Assembly (NCBI RefSeq): GCF_000233955.1 | Contig: NZ_JH376609.1 | Location: forward strand, 1-64,000 | Reading direction: 5' to 3' | Length of the DNA stretch: 64,000 bases | From: Paraprevotella clara YIT 11840 | Lineage (GTDB): Bacteria; Bacteroidota; Bacteroidia; Bacteroidales; Bacteroidaceae | Shown: in pieces, positions 49,182 through 58,620 of the stretch | Layout: every line of letters begins with the position of its first letter | Position numbering within the stretch: the first letter of the stretch is position 1 | Notes under the pieces: model-generated | What the model saw: the letters and a program-made list of their open reading frames with translations, nothing else | What the model was told of the DNA's origin: nothing | Databases searched by the model: none | Position numbers and translations under genes: made by a program

Positions 49182-51680
49182 CTACCTCCCGTCCAAGGGA
49201 CGGAGTATGTACGTCTTGCCGGATTCTGTCCTGAAAGTTATTTCCGCCCCCTCTTTCACATTCCCTCGCACAAGGCCTTCCACTTGCACGCGGCATCCCG
49301 GCCACGGATTCCGTACGCGGCATATCCCGCCACGTTCGCTGTACACTTCCACCGGCTGCACCTCACCGTCACGCAACGAGGCACTGACCAAGAATGCTCC
49401 CCTCGCACGCAACGTACGGAACGAAGCGTCGGAGGCTTTGTCCCAGTTAGGAAACAGGCGAATCTGCCCGTCGTAACTTTGCATCAGGCATTCATTAATG
49501 ACAGCCGGTAAGGCAAAGTTCTCAAACCAGACTCCCATCCCTCCCATGTACATATAATCTGTCAGGTCGTTATAACGCCCGCCGATCTGCAATACGGCAT
49601 CCGTCACCGTTCCGCCAGGCAGGGTGGCATAACGGACTTGCCGCTTGAAAGCTTCCAGGTCGAGGATACCGAGACGGGACTTTTGCAGGTTCAAGAATAC
49701 AATGTCATTGCCTCCTTCGTTCTGATGCGCCCGGCATGTATTCAGCAACCACTGCCGGATGCTATCGGGAGCACTGAGTCCGTATTCCTCTCCGGGAAAC
49801 ACATGAGTAAGGTTAGCAGGCACGTTATACACGATTTCGTCCCGTTCGCCGGGCACAGACACATATATCCGCCCGTATTTCTCCGATTCGTACATAGGAT
49901 AATCCGGCATACGTCCCAACACGTGCCGCACATCGCGTACCAGATTCCGTTCTTCCTTACGCAAATCCAATATCTCCACTGCCTCCAGATAAGCCTTAAA
50001 GACGAATTTGGCCAGCGCAAGGTCTATCTGCGTGTCGTAGTTGAACTTAAAGCCGGGTTGCAAGCCGTACAGTTCCGGCGGCACGGAAGGAAATATATGG
50101 TAACGGTCGTCGCCCCACTCTTCCCCATGCGCCTCCTTGCGGGTCATGTAATCCGTAAGGAACAGTACGGCATCCCTTATCGGAACAAAGGCACGCCTGC
50201 GCAAAAAATCGGTGTCGCCGGAATACAGGTAATGCCACCACAGCCCCTGCACCATCCACGGCGTCTCGAAAACCTCCCATCCCCAGTCCGGCACCGGATA
50301 GGGATGCAGGTTCATTTCCACGGGATAAGCCGAATGAGGGAAAAACGCCCCACGCATCCCGTAATACTCTTTTGCCCATTTGCGGCTGACAGGCAAGAGA
50401 TGGTCTACCAAATCCGCATAGACCAGATTCTTGTCCAAATGGTTGGAAGAGAATGTCACCCAAAAGGGCTGTTGCGTATTATAGTTCAAATGATAGTCTC
50501 CATGCCAGGCCGTCCCGATATTCCCGTAACTCCAATTGGCGAAAATACCGGGACAAGTCGCTCCCGGACGAAGCGCGCAATTAAAGAAATAAAGGTTACG
50601 ATACCAGATTTCTTCTAAATCCTTATCGGCCAACGAAACGGAAGAACATCCCCAATAACGCTTCCACACGTCCCGGTTCCGCTCTTCACTTTTCCGGGCC
50701 TCTTCCACCGAAGGCTCCAAATCCCGCACCATCCGGCCTTGTACTTCTGTAGCCATCCCCTCGCGCAAGGCCACCCTGACGCAAAACGGCTCCCAGGAGG
50801 AAGACACATAACGCTCCATATCCGCCAGATTTTCTTTGATGCCCAAAGTCGTCGTACGCTGTCCCCTCTCCAACCTTTGGCTGGCATAAACCTGCAAAGC
50901 GAAAGCCTTGTCTTTCTCCGGACGGGGCTGTACGGTGGAATAAGGCAGCTCCTGATAGAAACCCAAACGGTTCTCACCGGATTCCCACACACGGTAACGG
51001 GGAATGTCGCCGGGGGTGGACGGGTCGGGAATCACACGAAGCCGGTTGAAACAAGAAGCCGCCGGACGGCCTTGCCCGTCGGTCAGGACAAGCCAAGCCT
51101 CATCCTTCTCCATATCAGTATATACCAAAAGCTCATGCCTCTCTCCTCCAACCGACAAAGAAATATGACATACACCATCGGATATATCCAAGGAATAACC
51201 CAAAAGTTCTACCTCGCGGCGGTCGAATCCCAACAGAAGCGTACCGCAAGGGAAAGGACGGGGATAAGGACTACGGTAATTGTCGGCCGTCAACGAAAGA
51301 TAGTCCGAAAATTCTTTATCATGGTGGATAGACGGAAGCGAATCCGGCAGAAGGGAAGCTTTCCGGAACACTTCAGCAAACGTCCCGATCTTGTCTTGAT
51401 GGTTTTCCGTGACGCGGATATCCCATACATTGTTATGCCCGAAGTGCAGACAAACGGCATCAGGCCGGGTGGTCACCACCACTCCCATGCCTCCGTTTCC
51501 CAACAATGCCCCTTCGAAGAAGCCGGGCGCAGGCTTGTCCATCACAATAGGGTAACGGGCAGCCGTCTGCATCCCCACACTATCTTCCGCCTGCAACGGC
51601 ATCCCTTGAAGCATGCACAAGCAGCCCCATATCCATGCAATACCTCTACGCATAAGTAAGTTTTGTTTCTTTTGATTCAA
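49182..51680 (-). CDS. exported six-hairpin glycoside hydrolase, GH95-like
   Basis: An 832-aa protein with a signal peptide ('IWGCLCMLQGMPLQA'). The N-terminal beta-sandwich begins 'PAPGFFEGALLGNGGMGVVV', as in GH95/GH65-type enzymes. The (alpha/alpha)6 catalytic part has 'LEEIWYRNLYFFNCALRPGATCPGIFANW' region, 'WHGDYHLNYNTQQPFW' and 'FFPHSAYP'. GH95 members are alpha-L-fucosidases or alpha-L-galactosidases, but several unclassified families share these motifs, so the specificity is open. Candidate acid: the Glu in 'NPANLTHVFPGEEYG' region or 'NEGGND'. Alternative start 51653. Promoter at 51708. Confidence 0.72.
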   Translation of the reverse strand: MNQKKQNLLMRRGIAWIWGCLCMLQGMPLQAEDSVGMQTAARYPIVMDKPAPGFFEGALLGNGGMGVVVTTRPDAVCLHFGHNNVWDIRVTENHQDKIGTFAEVFRKASLLPDSLPSIHHDKEFSDYLSLTADNYRSPYPRPFPCGTLLLGFDRREVELLGYSLDISDGVCHISLSVGGERHELLVYTDMEKDEAWLVLTDGQGRPAASCFNRLRVIPDPSTPGDIPRYRVWESGENRLGFYQELPYSTVQPRPEKDKAFALQVYASQRLERGQRTTTLGIKENLADMERYVSSSWEPFCVRVALREGMATEVQGRMVRDLEPSVEEARKSEERNRDVWKRYWGCSSVSLADKDLEEIWYRNLYFFNCALRPGATCPGIFANWSYGNIGTAWHGDYHLNYNTQQPFWVTFSSNHLDKNLVYADLVDHLLPVSRKWAKEYYGMRGAFFPHSAYPVEMNLHPYPVPDWGWEVFETPWMVQGLWWHYLYSGDTDFLRRRAFVPIRDAVLFLTDYMTRKEAHGEEWGDDRYHIFPSVPPELYGLQPGFKFNYDTQIDLALAKFVFKAYLEAVEILDLRKEERNLVRDVRHVLGRMPDYPMYESEKYGRIYVSVPGERDEIVYNVPANLTHVFPGEEYGLSAPDSIRQWLLNTCRAHQNEGGNDIVFLNLQKSRLGILDLEAFKRQVRYATLPGGTVTDAVLQIGGRYNDLTDYMYMGGMGVWFENFALPAVINECLMQSYDGQIRLFPNWDKASDASFRTLRARGAFLVSASLRDGEVQPVEVYSERGGICRVRNPWPGCRVQVEGLVRGNVKEGAEITFRTESGKTYILRPLDGR

Positions 51681-51707
51681 CAGATGTACTTTTTATCTAT
51701 TCTGTTG

Positions 51708-51739
51708 CAAAAGTAAAAAGAACCCGAGGCGGATTCAAG
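51708..51739 (-). promoter_or_regulatory. promoter of the GH95-like gene
   Basis: Minus strand: TACTTTTG (51708-51715) and CTTG (51736-51739), 20 nt upstream, a 3/4 match to TTTG. Confidence 0.6.
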
Positions 51740-51777
51740 TAGGTTTTCGTTAAGAATTAAAAGGTTTGCTGCAAACG

Positions 51778-54066
51778 TCACTTCACGGTTTGCGTCCGCA
51801 AATACCTCTTGAACTGTTCCTCCGAACCATTGAATACGTCGATGTCCACATCACCCTGGATACCACGGACCCGGCCGTCGGGCGAGAGCTGCCAATAGAG
51901 CAAATGCACGTATGGCTTGTATTCCCCGTAACGGGCCACCCATACGGGATAGGCTTTCAACTCTTCCGGCGCGAACGGCATATAACGATTGACAAAATCC
52001 TGGCTCACATATATAATAGGTGTGGTGCCGCTCCGGCGACCTACCTCTTTCAACCATACCAGCATTTCACGGAACAGCACGTCACGGCCTCCCATCGCCG
52101 CAATCCGCCTGTCGGACAGCTCCACGTCGAGCATCGGCGGAAGATCGCCTTTCTGCAAGCGGGACTTCTTCAGGAAATAGTCTGCCTGGCGCATCGCCGG
52201 ACGGGTGGAAAAGAAGTGATAGGCTCCGACCGGAAATCCATACCGGCGCGCGGCACGTACATCCCGCGTATAATAAGGATTGAACACCGTCAGCCCCTCC
52301 GTGGATTTGATGTACACGAAAGAGACCGGATAATCCACCGCTCCCAACGCATTCCGGTCTGCCGTATGCCCCAAACGTGTAATGCGTAGGTTCCTCCAGT
52401 CTATACCGTACACCCGCCGCTTGTGCACATGCTGATATTTGGAAATGTCGATGCCGTATATCCGTTCCGAATGGTACAGCATTTGTTCGCCCCGGAACCG
52501 TCCCTTCGCCCACACTCCGCACTTGACCACCTCGTGAGGAGCTACTGAAAAGCCGAAGCCGTCACGCCGCCCGTCCTTCCATTTCCCTACATAGTACCCT
52601 CCGTCGTTCGCCGTGAACTCTCCCTCGCCATGCTCTTCCATCCGTCGGTTGAAGAGACCTTCATACGTCCCCTCTTTTGCCCGAAGTCGTCCGCGCCGCA
52701 AAGAATCCCCGCGCCAATATCCGCTGTACGTGCGCCCCAAGGAGTCGGTATACTCCCCGTATCCTTTCCGGATGCCCGCATGCCAACTGCCACGGTACAC
52801 CCCGCCATCGGGATAACGCATCACGCCCTCACCTTCCGGAAGCCCACCGGCCAACTGTCCGTAGAACAGCGTATCCCGACGCGTATAAGTACCGTAGACC
52901 GGTCCTGTTTCCGACACGTCTTTTTCTCCGGTAAAGTTAAAACGGAACCCTGTGCGCCAACCGGAAACCCAGGCTTTCAAATCTTCCCATACACACTCCG
53001 GCCAAGACGCATGGGACAAACTCAAAGCATACAACCCGGCAGCCGGATAAAAACGGCCACCGACCCACATGCCGTTCAGATTCCTCCAAGGCCCGAACAC
53101 AGGAGCACCCTCTGCCCCCTGAATTAAAGGAATTTCCGGACAACTGTCTTCCATCCGGATGCTCACCGGCGAAGCTTCAGCTTCTTGCCTACGGGACGCC
53201 GCACCCGGCCATCCCCAATGCCCCCACCATGTATAATACGGCGAAAAGATATGGAACCAACCATAGGGAAACGGATTCAACCGAAAACGGCGGCAACCGT
53301 CGGGTAACTTACCGCCTGCCACCTGCCACACGGACGGACCTCCCGGCCTTTGCGCCAACCGTCGGCAAACGACCGTCCAGCCACCCGCTGCACGGCCTGT
53401 TTCCGCATGGATGCGCAACGTCCGCTCCTCACGCAAATACGCATCTTCTCCCCCTGCGGCCAGCAACCTGTCCAAAGCTTGCTTGCAACGTGCCAGTTCT
53501 CCACACTGCGCCTTCACCCATTCGTTATGAGCCATGACTTCATGAAATCCTTCGTCCACCACCGAATGCGTCCGGCCATAATACTCCATTTCCTCCAACA
53601 TCCTCCGAAAACCGGCCAAACGCACAGACAACAGTCGCGACTCTTTCTGCAAGGCAGGAAGCAAGGTCTCACGATTCAGCCGTTCCGGTCTCGTCACGGA
53701 ATCGGCAGCCGTCAGCAAACGGCCGGAATAAGAAATGAAAAAGGCATTGGCCCGAAATTCACGCTGTGCAGTTTCGCGCTCTGTAGAAAGCCCTCCCAAG
53801 GTGGAATCGGTACGTAAGACATTAAAATACAAGGTGTCGCCTCCTGGTACTTCCAATTCATACCAAGACACCGTGACAGCCTCTGCCACGCCCTCACGGC
53901 ATGCCCTCTCCGAAGTCGGCCCAAAAAGCAGGCATCCACACAAAATGATTCCTACCGTCGCCGCCCACGCTGTTTTGCAAAATTTGCTCACGCCCGGCAG
54001 AGACAAGCAAGCTTGCCTCTGCTCTCGCTTAATCGCAAATTTCTTTTTATCCCACTTCCACCTCAT
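51778..54066 (-). CDS. GH25 lysozyme with MORN repeats and a degenerate trypsin-like domain
   Basis: A 762-aa single-pass membrane protein. Basic N-terminus, then a transmembrane segment (about residues 32-49). Residues 105-345 resemble a trypsin-like protease that has lost its active site: 'NAFFISYSGRLLTAADSV' has Asp where the catalytic His is expected, and 'IQGAEGAPVFG' has Glu where the Ser is expected. Six MORN repeats follow (about 401-530, for example 'FYGQLAGGLPEGEGVMRYPD'). The C-terminal GH25 muramidase has 'YGIDISKYQ' (Asp540) and 'PPMLDVEL' (Asp647, Glu649). It likely cleaves peptidoglycan in the periplasm. The start at 54066 is chosen because the -7 element at 54115 makes the ATG at 54132 unlikely. 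Confidence 0.82.
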   Translation of the reverse strand: MRWKWDKKKFAIKREQRQACLSLPGVSKFCKTAWAATVGIILCGCLLFGPTSERACREGVAEAVTVSWYELEVPGGDTLYFNVLRTDSTLGGLSTERETAQREFRANAFFISYSGRLLTAADSVTRPERLNRETLLPALQKESRLLSVRLAGFRRMLEEMEYYGRTHSVVDEGFHEVMAHNEWVKAQCGELARCKQALDRLLAAGGEDAYLREERTLRIHAETGRAAGGWTVVCRRLAQRPGGPSVWQVAGGKLPDGCRRFRLNPFPYGWFHIFSPYYTWWGHWGWPGAASRRQEAEASPVSIRMEDSCPEIPLIQGAEGAPVFGPWRNLNGMWVGGRFYPAAGLYALSLSHASWPECVWEDLKAWVSGWRTGFRFNFTGEKDVSETGPVYGTYTRRDTLFYGQLAGGLPEGEGVMRYPDGGVYRGSWHAGIRKGYGEYTDSLGRTYSGYWRGDSLRRGRLRAKEGTYEGLFNRRMEEHGEGEFTANDGGYYVGKWKDGRRDGFGFSVAPHEVVKCGVWAKGRFRGEQMLYHSERIYGIDISKYQHVHKRRVYGIDWRNLRITRLGHTADRNALGAVDYPVSFVYIKSTEGLTVFNPYYTRDVRAARRYGFPVGAYHFFSTRPAMRQADYFLKKSRLQKGDLPPMLDVELSDRRIAAMGGRDVLFREMLVWLKEVGRRSGTTPIIYVSQDFVNRYMPFAPEELKAYPVWVARYGEYKPYVHLLYWQLSPDGRVRGIQGDVDIDVFNGSEEQFKRYLRTQTVK

Positions 54067-54114
54067 ACATTTCCCGCACGAAAAAGCCTCATTGCTTTTC
54101 TGTCTAATTAAAAA

Positions 54115-54122
54115 CAAAAATA
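54115..54122 (-). promoter_or_regulatory. promoter (-7 element) of the GH25 gene
   Basis: Minus-strand TATTTTTG, about 48 nt before the ATG at 54066. It lies downstream of the ATG at 54132 and so excludes that start. The -33 element is unclear. Confidence 0.5.
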
Positions 54123-54165
54123 CAAAAAGCATTTAAAAGATGTTGCGGTTTTAAAAGAATATAAG

Positions 54166-54173
54166 TATTTTCG
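54166..54173 (+). promoter_or_regulatory. weak promoter candidate of the GH51 gene
   Basis: TATTTTCG differs from TAnnTTTG by one base, 44 nt before the GH51 ATG, divergent from the GH25 promoter. Confidence 0.35.
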
Positions 54174-54217
54174 CAGCGATAAATCATTTATTAATTTAAC
54201 TAACGCTCTATTGTATC

Positions 54218-56215
54218 ATGAAAATCAACTCTCTGCTTGCAGGTGTAGCGCTCATGGCAACTTCGTACACGGTTTGCGCACAAGACAATACCGTGACCGT
54301 ACAGACTAAGAAAATCGGAGCCGACATCCAGCCGACCATGTACGGTGTGTTCTTCGAAGACATCAACTTCGGAGCCGACGGCGGTTTGTATGCCGAACTC
54401 GTCAAAAACCGTTCTTTTGAATTTGCCCCCGACCATTACATGGGTTGGAAGATGTTTGGCAACGTTACGTTGCAGAACGACGGTCCCTTCGATAAGAATC
54501 CGCATTACGTCCGTTTAGGTTACGCCGGACATGGCGATATGTGGACGGGCATACAGAACGAAGGCTTCTTCGGCATCGGTCTGAAGAAAGATGCGGAATA
54601 CCGTTTCTCCGTATGGGCACGCGTGCCGGACGGCAAGCCGGTGACGCTGATGGTCCAGTTCATCGACCAGAACACGATGGATGACGCACAGCAGTTTGTC
54701 AGTCAGGACTTGGTTATCGACTCGAAAGAATGGAAAAAATACACGATGGTCATGAAATCCAACCGTACCATCGCCAAGGCCAACCTGCGCATCTTCCTTT
54801 CCAATCCGCAACATCGCTCAGGTACGGGTACCGTAGACTTGGAACATGTATCTCTCTTCCCGGTCGACACTTGGATGGGACATGAGAACGGCATGCGCAA
54901 GGATTTGGCACAAGCTTTATACGACATGCGTCCGGGCGTGTTCCGTTTCCCCGGCGGCTGTATCGTAGAAGGTTCCAATCTGGAAACGCGCTACCAGTGG
55001 AAGCATACCGTGGGGCCGGTGGAAAATCGACCGCTCAACAAGAACCGTTGGGAGTCGACCTTTACCAACCGTTACTATCCGGACTATTTCCAAAGCTATG
55101 GTCTGGGATTCTATGAATACTTCCTGCTGAGCGAGGAAATCGGCGCGGCTCCGCTTCCCGTATTGAATGTAGGTATGGCTTGCCAGTACCAGAATTGGGA
55201 CAATGAGAAAGCCCACGCGGCCTGCAATGCCGAGGATTTGAAGCCTTACATCGACGATGCCCTCGACCTGATCGAGTTCGCCAACGGTTCGACCGACACA
55301 AAATGGGGAAAGTTGCGCGCCGATATGGGCCATCCGGAACCGTTTAACATGAAATACTTAGGCATCGGAAACGAGCAGTGGGATAAGTTCTATTTCGACC
55401 GCCTGAAATTCTTTGTGGAGACTGTCCGCAAAGCCCATCCGGAAATCCTCATCATCGGTTCGTCCGGTCCCGACTCGGAAGGCAAAATGTTCGACCTCGG
55501 TTGGGAAGACATGAAGAAACAGAAAGTAGACCTTGTGGACGAACATTTCTACCGTCCGGTAGACTGGTTCAAAAACAGCATGAACCGCTATGACGACTAC
55601 GACCGTAACGGCCCGAAAGTGTTCGCTGGCGAATATGCCTGCCACGACCACGGCAACCGCATGAAATGGAACCACGCAGGCGCTTCTATCTACGAAGCCG
55701 CTTTCATGACCACATTGGAACGCAACGCCGACATCGTGCACATGGCTACATACGCTCCGCTTTTCGCCCACGTGGAAGGCTGGCAATGGCGTCCCGACCT
55801 GATTTGGTTCGACAACCTCCGCAGCGTGAAGTCCGTAAGCTACTACGTACAGCAGATGTATGCCAAGAACATGGGTACGAATGTCGTACCGGCTACGCTC
55901 GCCACTCCCACTCCCAAAGGTGAGGACGGCCTGTTCACCAGTGCCGTGTTCGACAAGAACACCGGTGAATATATCGTGAAGGTCATCAACACGACGGACA
56001 AGGCGCAAACCGTGGACATCAAGTTCGACGGCTTGAAGAAGATAGAAGGCAATGCCACAACCGTTACCTTGGATTGCAGTGACTACACCTTAGACAACAC
56101 ATTGGATCATCCGAACGCCATCATTCCGCAGGACGGATGGGCAGCAGTAGAAGGCAACGTCATCAAAACTACCGTTCAAGGTAAAAACTTCGTGATTTTC
56201 AAGGTGAAGAAATAA
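54218..56215 (+). CDS. GH51 alpha-L-arabinofuranosidase (exported)
   Basis: A 665-aa enzyme with signal peptide ending 'YTVCAQ'. It removes terminal alpha-L-arabinofuranose from arabinan, arabinoxylan or arabinogalactan. N-terminal 'IGADIQPTMYGVFFEDINFGADGGLYAELVKNRSFE' region is the family signature; residues about 60-210 form a CBM4-like beta-sandwich; the TIM barrel carries the acid/base Glu in 'GIGNEQW' (about residue 387) and the nucleophile Glu in 'FAGEYA' (about 472). The C-terminal beta domain closes the protein. Its own transcript ends at a hairpin at 56249. It fits functionally with the GH43 gene at 31152. Confidence 0.94.
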   Translation: MKINSLLAGVALMATSYTVCAQDNTVTVQTKKIGADIQPTMYGVFFEDINFGADGGLYAELVKNRSFEFAPDHYMGWKMFGNVTLQNDGPFDKNPHYVRLGYAGHGDMWTGIQNEGFFGIGLKKDAEYRFSVWARVPDGKPVTLMVQFIDQNTMDDAQQFVSQDLVIDSKEWKKYTMVMKSNRTIAKANLRIFLSNPQHRSGTGTVDLEHVSLFPVDTWMGHENGMRKDLAQALYDMRPGVFRFPGGCIVEGSNLETRYQWKHTVGPVENRPLNKNRWESTFTNRYYPDYFQSYGLGFYEYFLLSEEIGAAPLPVLNVGMACQYQNWDNEKAHAACNAEDLKPYIDDALDLIEFANGSTDTKWGKLRADMGHPEPFNMKYLGIGNEQWDKFYFDRLKFFVETVRKAHPEILIIGSSGPDSEGKMFDLGWEDMKKQKVDLVDEHFYRPVDWFKNSMNRYDDYDRNGPKVFAGEYACHDHGNRMKWNHAGASIYEAAFMTTLERNADIVHMATYAPLFAHVEGWQWRPDLIWFDNLRSVKSVSYYVQQMYAKNMGTNVVPATLATPTPKGEDGLFTSAVFDKNTGEYIVKVINTTDKAQTVDIKFDGLKKIEGNATTVTLDCSDYTLDNTLDHPNAIIPQDGWAAVEGNVIKTTVQGKNFVIFKVKK

Positions 56216-56248
56216 AACCTCGGGCACGAATCTCTATAAACGTATTTT

Positions 56249-56292
56249 GCGGGTACTCCCTTTACCATGAAGGAAGTACCCGCAAACTTTTT
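56249..56292 (+). terminator. terminator after the GH51 gene
   Basis: GCGGGTACT pairs with AGTACCCGC (extended by CCTT/AAGG across one mismatch), followed by AAACTTTTTG. It lies 34 nt after the GH51 stop. The remainder of the 308-nt gap to metF holds only the metF promoter and a short frame of doubtful value. Confidence 0.65.
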
Positions 56293-56499
56293 GTCAAAGA
56301 ACAAGGACGGTACGGAAAACTCGATGCCGAGAAAGGTGCGACCGTGAACACCTTGTACGGAGAAGTGCAAACCGCCCGTTAACTTTCAAGCCGATATGGG
56401 GCAGCGCGAAAATTGGAGAATGCGCCGGATCCATATCGGCTTTTGAAAAAAACATATCATTCCTTTCCTCTTTTTACCTGCATATTAAGATTCTTTGCG

Positions 56500-56507
56500 T
56501 ATCTTTG
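56500..56507 (+). promoter_or_regulatory. promoter (-7 element) of metF
   Basis: TATCTTTG, 16 nt before the ATG at 56524; -33 is only T-rich. It rules out a longer frame from 56413. Confidence 0.55.
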
Positions 56508-56523
56508 TACAAACGAAGAAAGG

Positions 56524-57477
56524 ATGAACGTCATTGATTTGATTCAGAACCATAAAGGAACGGCTTTTTCTTTCGAAGTACTGCCTCCGTTGAAAGGAGC
56601 AGGCATAGACCGGTTGTTCCATACCATAGATACGCTCAGGGAGTTCAACCCAGCGTATATCAACATTACCAACCACCGCAGCGAGTATGTGTACAAGGAC
56701 TTAGGGGGGGGCATCATGCAACGCCTCCGCATCCGCCGCCGTCCCGGCACCATAGCCGTAGCGGCAGCCATCCAAAGGCATTACGACATACATGTCGTGC
56801 CCCACATCCTATGTAGCGGATATACCCGTGAGGATACGGAGTACATGTTGCTCGACCTGCAATTCCTGGGCATCAGCGACTTGTTGGTGCTGCGCGGTGA
56901 CAAAGCCAAGGAAGACCCGGCCTTCCGTCCCACGGGCGACGGTTATTCGCATGCCACGGAACTCATCGAGCACATCAACCGTTTCAATGAAGGTTTCTTT
57001 GTCGACGGTTCACCTATCAAGTCTCCCGGCACGTCATTTTCATACGGCGTAGCCTGCTACCCGGAAAAACATGAGGAAGCACCCAATCCGGAAGCCGACT
57101 TGGCCGTGCTCAAGCAGAAAGCCGACATGGGTGCCGCATACGCCGTCACCCAGTTGTTCTACGACAATGCGAAGTATTTCGACTTCGTGGACCGTGCACG
57201 CCGGGCCGGCATCACCATCCCCATCATCCCGGGTATCAAGCCGTTTGCCAAACTGTCGCAACTCAACGTAGTACCTAAAACGTTCCATTGCGACCTGCCC
57301 CAAGCTCTGGCTTTGGAAATAGGAAAATGCAAAACGGACGAAGAAGCCAAACAAGTAGGGATAGAGTGGACGGTGGAACAATGCCGCGAGCTGATCGGTC
57401 ACGGTGTGCCGAGCATCCATTTCTATACCGTTTCGGCCGTGGACAGTATCCGCGAAATCGCACGTCAAATCTACTAA
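56524..57477 (+). CDS. metF: methylenetetrahydrofolate reductase
   Basis: FAD-dependent TIM-barrel enzyme that reduces 5,10-methylene-THF to 5-methyl-THF for methionine synthesis. Signatures: 'FSFEVLPPLKG' with the catalytic Glu, 'NITNHRSEYVYKD', 'VPHILCSGYTRED', 'LLVLRGDKAKED', 'FSYGVACYPEKHEEAP' and 'IPIIPGIKPFAKLSQL'. The 317-aa length is slightly longer than in E. coli. The start at 56524 is set by the promoter. It is 4 nt upstream of holB. Confidence 0.96.
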   Translation: MNVIDLIQNHKGTAFSFEVLPPLKGAGIDRLFHTIDTLREFNPAYINITNHRSEYVYKDLGGGIMQRLRIRRRPGTIAVAAAIQRHYDIHVVPHILCSGYTREDTEYMLLDLQFLGISDLLVLRGDKAKEDPAFRPTGDGYSHATELIEHINRFNEGFFVDGSPIKSPGTSFSYGVACYPEKHEEAPNPEADLAVLKQKADMGAAYAVTQLFYDNAKYFDFVDRARRAGITIPIIPGIKPFAKLSQLNVVPKTFHCDLPQALALEIGKCKTDEEAKQVGIEWTVEQCRELIGHGVPSIHFYTVSAVDSIREIARQIY

Positions 57478-57481
57478 AGCC

Positions 57482-58597
57482 ATGTTCAGCCAGGTTGTAG
57501 GACAAACAGACATCAAAGAACGCCTCCTTCAGGAAGCGCAAGCCGGACGTGTGCCGCATGCCTTGCTCCTGAGCGGACCTTCGGGATGCGGAAAACTGGC
57601 TTTAGCCGTGTCGTATGCCCAATACCTGCTATGCCACCGTCCGGGGACGCACGATGCCTGCGGAGAATGCCCGTCATGCCGGACTTTCACGCATTTCGTA
57701 CACCCAGACCTCCATTTCGTCTTCCCCATCATCAAATACAAGACGGCGGAAAGTTCCGTATGCGACGTGTATATAGACGCATGGCGCAAACGGCTGCAAG
57801 CCGGGCTTTATTTCGACTTGAACGACTGGTTGGGCGACATGAAGGCTGAAAACCAACAAGCACTCATCTATGCGGCCGAAGCCGCCCAGATACAGCGGAA
57901 ACTGGCACTTAAATCCACCTTGGGCGGACGTAAGGCCATGATTGTTTGGATGCCGGAGAAAATGAATGCGGAATGCGCCAACAAGTTGCTCAAACTCATC
58001 GAAGAACCGCCTGAACAAACGAATTTCCTTTTGGTGAGCGACGAGCCGGAGAAAATCCTGCCCACCATCCTGAGCCGTACCCAACAAATCGAGGTAAAGG
58101 GCATCGACCACGAAAGTTTGGTGGAAGCCCTCCGCAAAACCCATCCCACGGAGGACGTGGAAGCTCTCGCACGCAATGCCAGAGGCAGCTACACCGCAGC
58201 ACTGAAAAGCCTGGATGCCAGCCGGGACAATCTGCTTTTTTTCGATCTGTTCGTCATGCTGATGCGGTTGAGCTACCAACGCAAGATCAAGGATATGCGG
58301 AAATGGAGCGAACAGATTGCCGGCATGGGGCGGGAAAGACAAAAGAACTTCCTGACGTACTGCCAACGGTTGGTGCGCGAAAACTTCATCTATAACTTCC
58401 GCAGGCCGGAACTGAACTACCTGACGGCACAGGAAGGGGATTTCGCCAAAAACTTCGCACGTTTCGTCAACGAGCGGAACGTCATCAAAATCATGGACGA
58501 ACTGAGCGACGCACAACGGGACATCGAGCAAAATGTCAACCCACGAATCGTATTTTTCGACTTTGCCCTGAAGATGATTGTGCTGCTCATACAATAA
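57482..58597 (+). CDS. holB: DNA polymerase III delta' subunit
   Basis: Clamp-loader AAA+ subunit, 371 aa. Seen: 'VVGQTDIKERLLQEA' at the N-terminus, P-loop 'SGPSGCGKLALA' (a full Walker A, with Lys), zinc-module Cys residues in 'CGECPSC', the 'MNAECANKLLKLIEEPPEQTNFLL' region with sensor 1, and 'ILSRTQQIEV' (S-R-x motif). It opens the sliding clamp with the gamma/tau and delta subunits. The ATG at 57482 lies 4 nt after metF; the next gene, ricT, is 23 nt downstream, matching a holB-ricT pair seen in many bacteria. Confidence 0.93.
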   Translation: MFSQVVGQTDIKERLLQEAQAGRVPHALLLSGPSGCGKLALAVSYAQYLLCHRPGTHDACGECPSCRTFTHFVHPDLHFVFPIIKYKTAESSVCDVYIDAWRKRLQAGLYFDLNDWLGDMKAENQQALIYAAEAAQIQRKLALKSTLGGRKAMIVWMPEKMNAECANKLLKLIEEPPEQTNFLLVSDEPEKILPTILSRTQQIEVKGIDHESLVEALRKTHPTEDVEALARNARGSYTAALKSLDASRDNLLFFDLFVMLMRLSYQRKIKDMRKWSEQIAGMGRERQKNFLTYCQRLVRENFIYNFRRPELNYLTAQEGDFAKNFARFVNERNVIKIMDELSDAQRDIEQNVNPRIVFFDFALKMIVLLIQ

Positions 58598-58620
58598 TAT
58601 ATATCAAAAACCGACAACGA

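Noticed and set aside
56281-56382. Open frame reading 'GRYGKLDAEKGATVNTLYGE' and ending TAA between the GH51 terminator and metF
   Set aside because: The residues look protein-like, but there is no start codon, the frame begins in the terminator stem and it is only 33 codons; a gene remnant is possible but cannot be supported.
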